From the NCBI GenBank assembly GCA_012518875.1, contig JAAYRI010000017.1, positions 1-32,735 on the forward strand: a DNA stretch of 32,735 nt. The letters are read 5' to 3'. The position numbers were made by a program, and so were the translations under genes. Shown piece by piece: positions 1-7,171 of this stretch (positions within the stretch are counted from its first letter, which is position 1; each line of letters starts with the position of its first letter). The stretch is from Peptococcaceae bacterium (lineage in GTDB: Bacteria > Bacillota > Desulfotomaculia > Desulfotomaculales > Pelotomaculaceae). The notes beneath the pieces were generated by a model. It worked only from the letters and a program-made list of their open reading frames with translations. It was not told the DNA's origin and searched no databases.

Positions 1-1006
1 ATTTGCCGGCCTTGATATCCTTAACTGATTCAATAGACACGTCAACACCAAAATCGGCATAATTAGCTACTACAACATCATGGTCATCAGCTACATCGCC
101 ACTGATACTGACCTCAATTTCACCATACCTGGCATCCCTGTCAGCTTTGATTGGGGTCTTGATAGTGATAATACCACGGGTAGTCCTGGCATCACTTTCA
201 TCTTCCAGCTTGCCATTACTCCCTATTACCCCAACAGGATTGAAGCGTATATACATGGTGCTATCGTCATATTCTATATTAAATTGTCCATCACTAAGAC
301 CAGCATTAACAATTTTTATATCGCTTAAACCACCAGAGAATGTTACCAGCTCTTTTAGATCAGTATATTTATTGCTGTCCCACTTAAAACGGGAGGGCAA
401 CTTTAGCTTGATGTACTGTGAATCGTAGCCCAAGGAACCAACAGCGGCTTCCTCAATGCGAATGTCGCCACCCACATCACGGTCTCCAATGGTTTTAACA
501 GAAAGAGCCCGGGCAGTAGTGTTATCACCGGACACGCGGGCAAACACGTAGGTGCCGGCTGATACACCAGAATCTAGAGGATCTACCTCAACAGTGATAT
601 CTCCAATGGCACCATCAACCTCAATGTCCATAGGTACAGCAACTGCATCCACACCATCGGGATCACAGTCATTAAATGTGACTTCCATTATTTGGTCACT
701 AATGATTTCTGCCTTTGCGCAATCTGTCCCCCCAAGAGTCTCGGCTCCCACTCTCCAATTAACGCCATCCGGCAGAATCAACTGGAACACATCGCCATCC
801 ACAAAATCATTTACCCACTTGGTATCTTCCCTGAGTTCAAACGTCACTCCTGTTGGCCCATCGTGATCATCTGCAATAGACACAATCTTGTCAGCCCTGT
901 TGACACTATAGGCCCCGGCAGGTGCTGCCAGGGGTACTAATAGTACCAGGAGCATAGACAGAGTAACTAGTATTGATACTAGCTTTCTGAATCTCTTTAC
1001 CTTCAT
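1..1006 (-). CDS. Secreted surface (S-layer-type) protein, 3' end cut off by window
   Basis: An open frame runs from an ATG at 1006 to the window edge (335 codons, no stop). The start is well set: an AGGAGGT ribosome site lies 6 bases upstream (1013-1019). The N-terminus is a classic signal peptide: basic MKVKRFRK, about 20 hydrophobic residues, then a likely cleavage after APAGA near residue 32. The mature part is acidic, rich in Asp, Val, Gly and Thr, nearly without Cys, and looks like beta-sandwich repeats. Large secreted proteins of this kind, often with copper-amine-oxidase-like domains at the C-terminus, are common in Desulfotomaculum relatives and may form the S-layer; that is recalled, not shown here, because the C-terminal part is missing. 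Upstream lie a SigH-type promoter, an ECF-type promoter and a leader of about 200 bases. A surface role is likely; the exact family is not established. Confidence 0.8.
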   Translation of the reverse strand, partial: MKVKRFRKLVSILVTLSMLLVLLVPLAAPAGAYSVNRADKIVSIADDHDGPTGVTFELREDTKWVNDFVDGDVFQLILPDGVNWRVGAETLGGTDCAKAEIISDQIMEVTFNDCDPDGVDAVAVPMDIEVDGAIGDITVEVDPLDSGVSAGTYVFARVSGDNTTARALSVKTIGDRDVGGDIRIEEAAVGSLGYDSQYIKLKLPSRFKWDSNKYTDLKELVTFSGGLSDIKIVNAGLSDGQFNIEYDDSTMYIRFNPVGVIGSNGKLEDESDARTTRGIITIKTPIKADRDARYGEIEVSISGDVADDHDVVVANYADFGVDVSIESVKDIKAGK

Positions 1007-1087
1007 TACTTAACCTCCTAAAAAATTTTTCATCTCTTTGGAACCTGAAAGGGCTGTCCGGCAAAATCCCTATAGGCAAACCCTTTT

Positions 1088-1105
1088 TTAGCTAAACCTT
1101 TTCAT
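1088..1105 (-). CDS. Possible five-residue leader peptide (MKRFS)
   Basis: In the leftward leader an AGGAGG site (1110-1115) precedes the ATG at 1105, followed by Met-Lys-Arg-Phe-Ser and TAA. The peptide resembles the first residues of the surface protein itself (MKVKRF), so it could be a regulatory leader peptide or a remnant of an older start of that gene. Only the match of ribosome site and start codon supports it. Confidence 0.3.
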   Translation of the reverse strand: MKRFS

Positions 1106-1218
1106 CCCCCCTCCTGGTAGTAATAAATTTCCTATAATCTACTACTGTAAAACTGTGCTGCGTATATTGCTGCGTCTGCTGTTGATAATCCTCTAACATA
1201 GATAGCAGGTAGAAAGAC

Positions 1219-1247
1219 ATATTCTACACCTTTAGGCAAATTCCTGC
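1219..1247 (-). promoter_or_regulatory. SigH-type promoter of the surface-protein gene
   Basis: Reading leftward, the -35 element is GCAGGAATT (1239-1247) and the -10 element is GTAGAATAT (1219-1227), separated by 11 bases. This is a full match to the known Bacillus SigH consensus RNAGGAWWW / RNNGAATWW with the usual 11-13 base spacer. Transcription would start near 1212 and give a leader of about 205 bases. Confidence 0.65.
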
Positions 1248-1284
1248 CGGTTAGGCTATACCTTCCTCTTTTGCTACCTGATTA

Positions 1285-1314
1285 GTTAGACAGCCATCCG
1301 GCACCAAAAGTTCC
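1285..1314 (-). promoter_or_regulatory. ECF sigma-type promoter of the surface-protein gene
   Basis: Reading leftward, GGAACTTTT (1306-1314) is followed after 14 bases by GTCTAAC (1285-1291). Both boxes and the spacing are identical to the element in front of the adjacent ECF sigma gene (1502-1531). GGAAC-type -35 boxes and GTC-type -10 boxes are typical of ECF sigma factors. Confidence 0.65.
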
Positions 1315-1379
1315 ATTTCCGTATAAAATTTTTTATATTTTTGTTTTTTGAGAAATTGGTACCAAAGAATACCACTGCA

Positions 1380-1408
1380 TTGCACCGCATAAAGCCCTGT
1401 GGTATCAT
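1380..1408 (+). promoter_or_regulatory. SigA-type promoter of the ECF sigma operon
   Basis: TTGCAC (1380-1385) and TATCAT (1403-1408) are separated by 17 bases, each one or two bases from the housekeeping consensus. It would supply basal transcription of the sigma/anti-sigma pair, upstream of the ECF-type element at 1502. Confidence 0.5.
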
Positions 1409-1501
1409 CAAAACAGGTTTGCTGCGGCTTCTATATATATACATCTATAGAGGCCGCTTAGCTGATTAATGAATAAAAAAACTGCGGAAATTCCTCTGGT
1501 T

Positions 1502-1531
1502 GGAACTTTTCAGGTCCGGCCGGGGTCTAAC
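1502..1531 (+). promoter_or_regulatory. ECF sigma-type promoter (autoregulatory)
   Basis: GGAACTTTT (1502-1510), 14 bases, GTCTAAC (1525-1531). The same two boxes with the same spacing occur on the other strand at 1285-1314 in front of the surface-protein gene. The predicted transcript starts near 1538, about 35 bases before the preferred GTG start of the sigma gene, as expected for autoregulation. Confidence 0.65.
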
Positions 1532-1571
1532 AGACAAACGGGGGTTTCCGCTATTCAGGAGATACTTTCCC

Positions 1572-2171
1572 GTGGATGATACAGTGCTATTAGTAGAAAG
1601 AGCACAAAACAATGACATGGCAGCATTTGAAGAGCTGGTCCGTATATACCAGAACAGGGTTTATGCACTTTGCGTTCACCTGACCAGCAATGGCGCCGAC
1701 GCCCAGGATATAGCCCAGGAGGCGTTTATCAGGGCCTATAGATATCTGGGGAGTTTCCGCCAACAGGCTGATTTTGGCACCTGGCTGCACCGCATTACTG
1801 TAAATGTATGGCTAAATTTCCGGCGTAAAAATAAAAAGCTCGTGACCCTGTCACTGGATGAACCATATGTTGATGGCGATGGGGGGGAGCTGCAGCGTGA
1901 AATGGCCAGCCCCAGGGGGGATCCACTACAGGCACTGGAAAAAAAAGAGTTCCGTGGCCTGGTCCGGGTAGCCCTGGATGAATTGTCTCCAGAACACCGG
2001 GCAGTCCTGGTGTTGAGGGAGATAGAAGGCTATAGCTACGAGGAAATTGCCCGGATGTTGGGTTGCTCTCTGGGTACGGTAAAGTCCCGCTTGAGCCGGG
2101 CCAGGAGGGCCATGCGGGACCAGATGATAGATTTGGCCCGGGAGGCTGGGGAAAATCTACCTGTGGAATAA
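1572..2171 (+). CDS. ECF (SigW-like) RNA polymerase sigma factor
   Basis: A group 4 sigma factor that directs RNA polymerase to a small set of promoters when released from its anti-sigma partner. Region 2 is visible in the N-terminal half (DAQDIAQEAFIRAYRYLGSF, then the FGTWLHRITVN segment). Region 4 follows near the C-terminus (LSPEHRAVLVLREIEGYSYE, then the helix-turn-helix LGCSLGTVKSRLSRARRAM). I chose GTG at 1572, giving 199 residues, because AGGAGA lies 9 bases upstream. A TTG at 1500 in the same frame has no ribosome site, and the ECF-type promoter lies within that extra stretch. The anti-sigma gene follows after 18 bases and is surely co-transcribed. Likely targets visible here are its own gene and the two flanking surface-protein genes. 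Confidence 0.92.
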   Translation: MDDTVLLVERAQNNDMAAFEELVRIYQNRVYALCVHLTSNGADAQDIAQEAFIRAYRYLGSFRQQADFGTWLHRITVNVWLNFRRKNKKLVTLSLDEPYVDGDGGELQREMASPRGDPLQALEKKEFRGLVRVALDELSPEHRAVLVLREIEGYSYEEIARMLGCSLGTVKSRLSRARRAMRDQMIDLAREAGENLPVE

Positions 2172-2189
2172 GAAGGAAGGTGGGGGCAT

Positions 2190-3224
2190 ATGGACTGCAA
2201 GGAATTTAATAAAATGGTTTGGCCCTACCTGGACGGGGAGCTACAGGAGGACCAGTCGGCCCGGTTGGAGGATCATGCAGCTCACTGTGCTACCTGCGCA
2301 AGAGAACTGGCAGTGCAAAAAAATATTAGCCGGGCTTTAGCCGAAATGGGCCGGGAGGAAATAGAAGCGCCGGCGGAATTGTGTGGGGCAGTAATGTCCC
2401 AACTCAGAACAGAACGCCGGGGCATACTGGTGAAGCTTCCCGCCGCCTGGCGAAAAACTATTGCGGCGGCAGCAACCCTGCTGCTTTTGGCCGGTGGTTC
2501 ACTGGGTATTAACGCCGGGCTCAAGCTAATCGGCAGTGGCCCAGTAATAGCAAAGAATCCAGTCCACACAACTGAGGTGGATAGTGGAGAAAAAAGTGGC
2601 GGCAGTGTTACCACCCCTGATACCACCCCGGATGGCAATATAATAGAGGGCGGGGGAGAGGCAGGGACGGAAGGCGGGGAAACCGGCGACATAAGGGAAA
2701 ATGACCCGGGTTCGGGCAGTGCAACTGCCCCACCGGCAAATGACCCGGATAAAAATATTACTACCGAGAATCCGGCTCCCCCTGAAACAGCGCTGCTAAG
2801 CCGTAAAGTAAAAGGCACTATTTTAAAAGCTGCTGTAGATGACGTGGGGCAAGCCCGGGCCCAGGCAGTAGCCCTGGCAGCCGGTGCCGGCGCGACCACA
2901 CAGGTATTCCCAGAGCAGGATGGCGGCAAAAACATTGTAGTGATGCGATTTGCAGCCCCATCTGAACGAGCGCCTGGTTTAATCAACGAGCTTTCGGGTC
3001 TGGGCAGCCTGTTCGACAGGACTGATGAGAGTCGGGACATTACTGCCTTATATAATGAAACACTGGTACAATACACAGACCTGCAGTCGCGGATAAATAT
3101 AGCGCGGGATACAGGGGAGCGCCGCCAAATGGAAGCCCAGGCAGCCTCATACAAGGCTCAGTTGGATGCCTGGGATGCAGAAGCAGGTAAACAGGTGGTA
3201 ACCTTGTGGCTGGAAAACAAATAA
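2190..3224 (+). CDS. Membrane anti-sigma factor with zinc-finger (zf-HC2) domain
   Basis: The 344-residue protein begins with an anti-sigma zinc site: His29-x3-Cys33-x2-Cys36. A single membrane segment lies at about residues 89-110, followed by an outer linker (about 115-200) rich in Gly, Pro, Asp, Thr and Glu. The C-terminal outer domain (about 205-344) ends in a helical stretch resembling DUF4349-type sensor domains (tentative). The expected role is to hold the co-encoded ECF sigma at the membrane until an envelope signal triggers proteolysis; this is family knowledge, not shown here. The start has a GGAAGGTGGGGG ribosome site. A strong terminator follows 22 bases after the stop, so the pair forms a two-gene operon. 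Confidence 0.88.
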   Translation: MDCKEFNKMVWPYLDGELQEDQSARLEDHAAHCATCARELAVQKNISRALAEMGREEIEAPAELCGAVMSQLRTERRGILVKLPAAWRKTIAAAATLLLLAGGSLGINAGLKLIGSGPVIAKNPVHTTEVDSGEKSGGSVTTPDTTPDGNIIEGGGEAGTEGGETGDIRENDPGSGSATAPPANDPDKNITTENPAPPETALLSRKVKGTILKAAVDDVGQARAQAVALAAGAGATTQVFPEQDGGKNIVVMRFAAPSERAPGLINELSGLGSLFDRTDESRDITALYNETLVQYTDLQSRINIARDTGERRQMEAQAASYKAQLDAWDAEAGKQVVTLWLENK

Positions 3225-3246
3225 TAAAATAGCAGATGATATTTTA

Positions 3247-3273
3247 AAAGCTGGGTTAGCACCCAGCTTTTTT
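3247..3273 (+). terminator. Intrinsic terminator of the sigma/anti-sigma operon
   Basis: Perfect 10-bp stem AAAGCTGGGT / ACCCAGCTTT with a TAGC loop, running into a T tract. It could also act leftward on the subtilase transcript that ends at 3298, although the T tract on that side is shorter. Confidence 0.85.
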
Positions 3274-3297
3274 GCTTGTTCCATCCGATCCTTTTTC

Positions 3298-6200
3298 CTA
3301 TAGGTTTTTCCCACAGTAGTCCAGAAGATGTTTAAATATAGTAGTGATTTCCTCTGCAGTAATCTTTTCACTGCCGGCAAATGTACCACCCCGGCGATCG
3401 GAGAAAAGCCCGGCGGCATCAGCTATCCCAAGGGCAGAAATAGCCCAGTGCGGTATGGTATCTGCATCCAAATAGGGCAGGGGCCCATTTGTTTCCACAG
3501 CAAGGCCCAAATCATCCAGTGCATTAGCGCATATGGCAGCTACCTCTACCCGGGATAGGTTATCCAGGGGGCGGCAGCGACCGTCCGGGTCCCCCTTAAG
3601 AATACCCCTGGCCCCTGCCTCTGCGACAGCAGGGCGATAGGATACCGGGATTTCATCCTTATCGCTGAATGTTAGCGATGATCCATCTCCGCATTTGGTC
3701 CAATTCAGCAGCCTAGACAGCATTTCGGCCATTTCCGCCCGGGTCACCGGCAGCCCCTCATTTTGTATATCCCATCCGTCTTTAAATGGCCCCACCCGGT
3801 CACCTATTATCCCACCTGTGTGTCTATCCAGAGCCACCAGAGTGAGGCTGCTTTCCGCATCTGCTGGCTCCAGCCGAAGATTGAACTCCCCTGATTCTGC
3901 AGTAAAGGCCTGCCGGTAGGCGTGGCCGGTCCAAACATAAACTGCTGTATTAGCACCTGTCCGGCCGGTTACCACCAACCCGTCCGCTAGGGGGACAACA
4001 GCAGCTTGCAATGCCGGCGGCAAAACCCCGGATTCGGCATGCAGGGAAACCAACACATTGCCTGTAGGTGGGGGCGCTATGGCATACTCCAGCTCCATAT
4101 ATTCCCCGGGACGCAAACCATCCGGGGGCACAGGGTAATTATTCTTGTAAAAACGAGAAGCATCGGAAATGGTATACTGATTGCCTTCAGCAGTGGTAAT
4201 CATGCCGGCATCTTTGTCAACAGATTTCAGTATTCCCTTTTCATAAGCCGTTTCAGCTATATCTAATTGCCAGACCGTTTTAACCTCCGGGTCCGTGGTA
4301 ACCCTGATTCGGTTACCGGCTCCAATGGCATCCGCCGTTGTCCTCAGTCCCCAGCGGTAAATTATGGCCCCGTCGGCCAGGTTTAAAGCACGGTAAACAC
4401 CATCATCATCTAAAAAGTAAATGATCCTGTCTTGCCGCGAGAAATCGATGGCCTTACCATAAATTACACTGCTGAAAACAACCAGACCGATGGCTTCCCC
4501 GGTATCCGGCAGGATCACAGCCGCCAGGCGATCCCCCGGCTGTACTAGTTCCAGGCTGCCGGTCCGGCCATCTCTTTTTACCGGCGCACCTGGCAGTACC
4601 TTATAGCCGGCCCCATTTTCAAACAGGATTTCCCCCTCCGGGTATTTAACCTCACACACAGTACCCAGGGCCACTGTCCGTTTTACAGCCAGGTACTGGA
4701 CCTGGCCGCTGGAAGGTGCCAGGCGCAACAAGACAGGCATTCCCGGCAAAATCTCCTCCAGTTGTTCTAGAGCGCTGGTGCCGAAAGGCGTATCCTCCTG
4801 ATCAACATTGGCGTAGCTGTCGGCATAAGAATAAGCAGCCCCGGGGGAAATCCGATAGGAACCCCCACCTGCCAAATGGAGTATCTTTTCTCCATTTTTC
4901 CCTTCACTTATAGCGGAAACAGCCCCTGTCCTTTCCGTATATGCGGCGCTAACCAGCCGGAGCTGTTGATCATAGGGATTGGCTACAGCGCTGATTTCCA
5001 CGCCGGGAGGAATATCCGTCGGGTTAACCGGTGCATTATTAAGCATTACTTCCTCCACGTTAGCCGCCGGGCTATAACCACCCAGTCGAGCTGCCGGGTT
5101 GATTTCAGTAAAAACTGATCCTTCCGCTGTCTGGATGACCCGCACCCCTATAGACCGCCATAGCCGGGCGGTCAGGTAAATCCGTTGGGGGGTTTTCTGC
5201 ACAGCCGCACCGGTAAAGAGATGACCGGCGTCGGCGGTAGTGATATTATCATTGACCAGATTCACTGTGGGGGTCTGTTCAAAATCAAATGTGTCACCAC
5301 TGGTGAGTTTAACTATACTGCTGTTTACCTTTTCCACCATATCTTTAGCCGGTGGCTGGCCCCAAACCAGGGCAAAGTCCTGCTGGGGAATGCAGGTGCC
5401 TTTGACTGTGTTCCGGCTGATGGTTGCTCCCTTCACTGTTATGGTGTAATCACCGGGTATGGGCGCCGGCAGATAAACCTGCTCCACGTTGTTCGTCCGG
5501 TCCGGGGCATTAGGGCCCACAAAGTGATTACCATGATATATTCTACCGTCCGGTGTTTGGACGACTAAATCCAGGTCGTTTACCAGGGTTTTAGCACTGC
5601 CGGGTTCCGCCGGCGGGTCGGCCCAGGTTAGGGTGGCCTTAAAGGGCGCCGCGGAGTCGGAAATATGGTAGGTATAAGTGATTTCTTCTCCCTGGGCCAA
5701 ACCGGACCATTCATCAGTGAGGGAGAAGGTGTTTTCCTCCAGGGCAATAATGGTCCCCGCCAGGTCAATTACACCGAAACCTTCCTGGGAAGGGCCTCCA
5801 TCCCCCGTCCGGGCACCATTAATCAGGACCGCCTTAACCAGGGCAGCGGAAGGGGTGGCCAGATCCAGATGTTTTTTTAAATACTCCCGCACCAAAGTTG
5901 CTGAACCACCGCCAACTGCCGCCGCCATGCTTGTCCCCTGCAAACGCGTGTAATCCGGGTATCCCGGCAGGTTGCTTTCCACCAGGCGGGATTTGGCAGA
6001 AATTACTGCCGAGGCCGGCGCCAGAAGTTCCGGTTTAATCCGCCCATCTCCGGCTGGACCGCAGGATGAAAAATGGGCCGGTGCAGTGGTGTCACCCTCC
6101 CCGGGCACAAAAGCGGGGCGGGGGAGGATGGAAGCACCCACAGCCAGGACATTTTTACTATTGGCTTCACTGGTGATAGTGTTTGCCGAGGGTCCGCCGT

Positions 6201-6846
6201 TTCCGGCGCCGAATATGGCTAGAAAATCAGGATGGGTCCGGGCAAAGTCGTCCACCTGGGCTGCTGAACCCAGGTAGGCATTCGGTCCGCCGCCCCAGCC
6301 GTTTACATGCACGCGGGCACCGGCAGAATAGGCCGGGTAGAAAAGGTCCGCCAGGTTTGCCGGTGGTGTTGGGTTCCCGGCGCTATCCAGTATGGCCTGG
6401 AAATAGATGCTGGCCTCCGGCGCCATACCACGAAATTTTCCCTGGGAAGCAGCACCGGTACCGGCAATAGTAGCTGCCATGTGGGTACCATGACCATCGG
6501 GATCATCAGGCACCGGCCGGTCCGCCCAGGATTTTAGCAAGACAATCTTGGGCATTTTACCGGCTGTGCTTTTTAGGTCGGGGTGGATGTCATCCATCGA
6601 CCCGATGTCCAGCCCACTGTCGGCCAGGGCCACTATCTGGCCTTGCCCCGTAAGCCCACCGGGGACAACAAAACCCGGTACATTAACCGCCGTGGCTCCA
6701 GTAATATCCCGGGCCCGGTCATTAAGAAAAGAGATGGGATAATCCCGGCCGGCTCCGGCGGATGTCATGGCAGCCAGACCCAGGCTGCATATGATCATTA
6801 ATACAAACATTGTCTTGAAAAAACGAGAAACAGTGAAGTAACGCAT
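3298..6846 (-). CDS. Secreted subtilisin-like serine protease (S8) with SLH cell-wall anchor
   Basis: The product has 1182 residues when started at ATG 6846, which has an AGGGGG site 5 bases upstream; an earlier in-frame start is less likely. A signal peptide covers residues 1 to about 33. The S8 catalytic domain carries Asp76 (ADSGLD), His119 (DGHGTH), oxyanion Asn216 (GAGNGG) and Ser306 (GTSMAAA), so it should be active. A subtilase-type beta-sandwich follows (about 385-500), then a long middle region with no family I recognise. Three SLH-like repeats occupy about residues 1024-1182 and would bind secondary cell-wall polymer. No long prodomain is seen before the catalytic part. Upstream lie a SigH-type and an ECF-type promoter, the same pair as for the surface-protein gene. 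A role in S-layer or surface-protein processing is inference. Confidence 0.9.
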   Translation of the reverse strand: MRYFTVSRFFKTMFVLMIICSLGLAAMTSAGAGRDYPISFLNDRARDITGATAVNVPGFVVPGGLTGQGQIVALADSGLDIGSMDDIHPDLKSTAGKMPKIVLLKSWADRPVPDDPDGHGTHMAATIAGTGAASQGKFRGMAPEASIYFQAILDSAGNPTPPANLADLFYPAYSAGARVHVNGWGGGPNAYLGSAAQVDDFARTHPDFLAIFGAGNGGPSANTITSEANSKNVLAVGASILPRPAFVPGEGDTTAPAHFSSCGPAGDGRIKPELLAPASAVISAKSRLVESNLPGYPDYTRLQGTSMAAAVGGGSATLVREYLKKHLDLATPSAALVKAVLINGARTGDGGPSQEGFGVIDLAGTIIALEENTFSLTDEWSGLAQGEEITYTYHISDSAAPFKATLTWADPPAEPGSAKTLVNDLDLVVQTPDGRIYHGNHFVGPNAPDRTNNVEQVYLPAPIPGDYTITVKGATISRNTVKGTCIPQQDFALVWGQPPAKDMVEKVNSSIVKLTSGDTFDFEQTPTVNLVNDNITTADAGHLFTGAAVQKTPQRIYLTARLWRSIGVRVIQTAEGSVFTEINPAARLGGYSPAANVEEVMLNNAPVNPTDIPPGVEISAVANPYDQQLRLVSAAYTERTGAVSAISEGKNGEKILHLAGGGSYRISPGAAYSYADSYANVDQEDTPFGTSALEQLEEILPGMPVLLRLAPSSGQVQYLAVKRTVALGTVCEVKYPEGEILFENGAGYKVLPGAPVKRDGRTGSLELVQPGDRLAAVILPDTGEAIGLVVFSSVIYGKAIDFSRQDRIIYFLDDDGVYRALNLADGAIIYRWGLRTTADAIGAGNRIRVTTDPEVKTVWQLDIAETAYEKGILKSVDKDAGMITTAEGNQYTISDASRFYKNNYPVPPDGLRPGEYMELEYAIAPPPTGNVLVSLHAESGVLPPALQAAVVPLADGLVVTGRTGANTAVYVWTGHAYRQAFTAESGEFNLRLEPADAESSLTLVALDRHTGGIIGDRVGPFKDGWDIQNEGLPVTRAEMAEMLSRLLNWTKCGDGSSLTFSDKDEIPVSYRPAVAEAGARGILKGDPDGRCRPLDNLSRVEVAAICANALDDLGLAVETNGPLPYLDADTIPHWAISALGIADAAGLFSDRRGGTFAGSEKITAEEITTIFKHLLDYCGKNL

Positions 6847-6911
6847 AAAAACCCCCTGAATCGCTTTCAAATAAGTTAAACCCTGTGTCCCCAACACCTT
6901 ATCTTAAATAA

Positions 6912-6942
6912 ATTAGACGCTAGCGCGTCAGTATCCGTTCAA
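6912..6942 (-). promoter_or_regulatory. ECF sigma-type promoter of the subtilase gene
   Basis: Reading leftward, TTGAAC (6937-6942) is followed after 18 bases by GTCTAAT (6912-6918). The interval from GAAC to GTCTAA is exactly that of the two elements at 1285-1314 and 1502-1531, although the first bases of the -35 box and the T run after it differ. Transcription would start about 60 bases before the ATG at 6846. Confidence 0.5.
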
Positions 6943-7036
6943 CAAAATGGCCCCAAAAGGGCCTCCATTTTCCTCCCTTTCCTCTAGGCTGGACAATATA
7001 GAAATATTCACCTTTCATAAAAAGAGACAGTTAATA

Positions 7037-7066
7037 CGGTTCGACGGCATTTTGACATTTTCCTGT
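7037..7066 (-). promoter_or_regulatory. SigH-type promoter of the subtilase gene
   Basis: Reading leftward, the -35 element ACAGGAAAA (7058-7066) fits the SigH consensus fully. The -10 element GTCGAACCG (7037-7045) has GAAC in place of GAAT. The spacer is 12 bases, within the normal range. Confidence 0.45.
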
Positions 7067-7104
7067 CAGATTGCAAGAATAGCCTATGGTTTTTTATGCC
7101 AAAT

Positions 7105-7132
7105 AAAAAGGGGGCGGTAAAACCCGTCCCCT
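7105..7132 (-). terminator. Intrinsic terminator after mbl
   Basis: Reading leftward, AGGGG-A-CGG pairs with CCG-C-CCCCT around a short T-rich loop, with one internal mismatch, and runs into TTTTTATTT. It lies 40 bases after the mbl stop. Confidence 0.8.
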
Positions 7133-7171
7133 GACAACCTGATGTCTTTTATGACTACCAACCAACCAGGC

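Larger units (their letters stand above)
1007..1571. other. Divergent intergenic regulatory region
   Basis: This gap separates the leftward surface-protein gene from the rightward ECF sigma gene. It holds at least four promoter-like elements (ECF and SigH types for the leftward gene; SigA and ECF types for the rightward gene), a five-codon open frame with a strong ribosome site in the leftward leader, and a pair of direct repeats TGCTGCGT at 1156-1163 and 1168-1175, spaced 12 bases apart. No protein-coding gene of normal size is evident. Confidence 0.7.
6847..7171 (-). other. Subtilase leader and promoter region, with mbl terminator
   Basis: No gene is seen here. Reading leftward it holds the mbl terminator, a SigH-type promoter, a leader hairpin (arms at 6944-6950 and 6965-6971, AAAATGG/CCATTTT with a GC-rich interior) and an ECF-type promoter whose spacer contains an inverted repeat GACGC-TAGC-GCGTC (6916-6929). 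Confidence 0.6.

Noticed and set aside
1060-1110. Possible cyclic-di-GMP (GEMM) riboswitch suggested by GGCAAACC
   Set aside because: The second conserved segment and the closing stems are not found on either strand.
2282-3154. Long open frame on the minus strand opposite the anti-sigma gene
   Set aside because: It mirrors the codon pattern of the zinc-finger anti-sigma gene, has low-complexity Ser/Pro content and no ribosome site.
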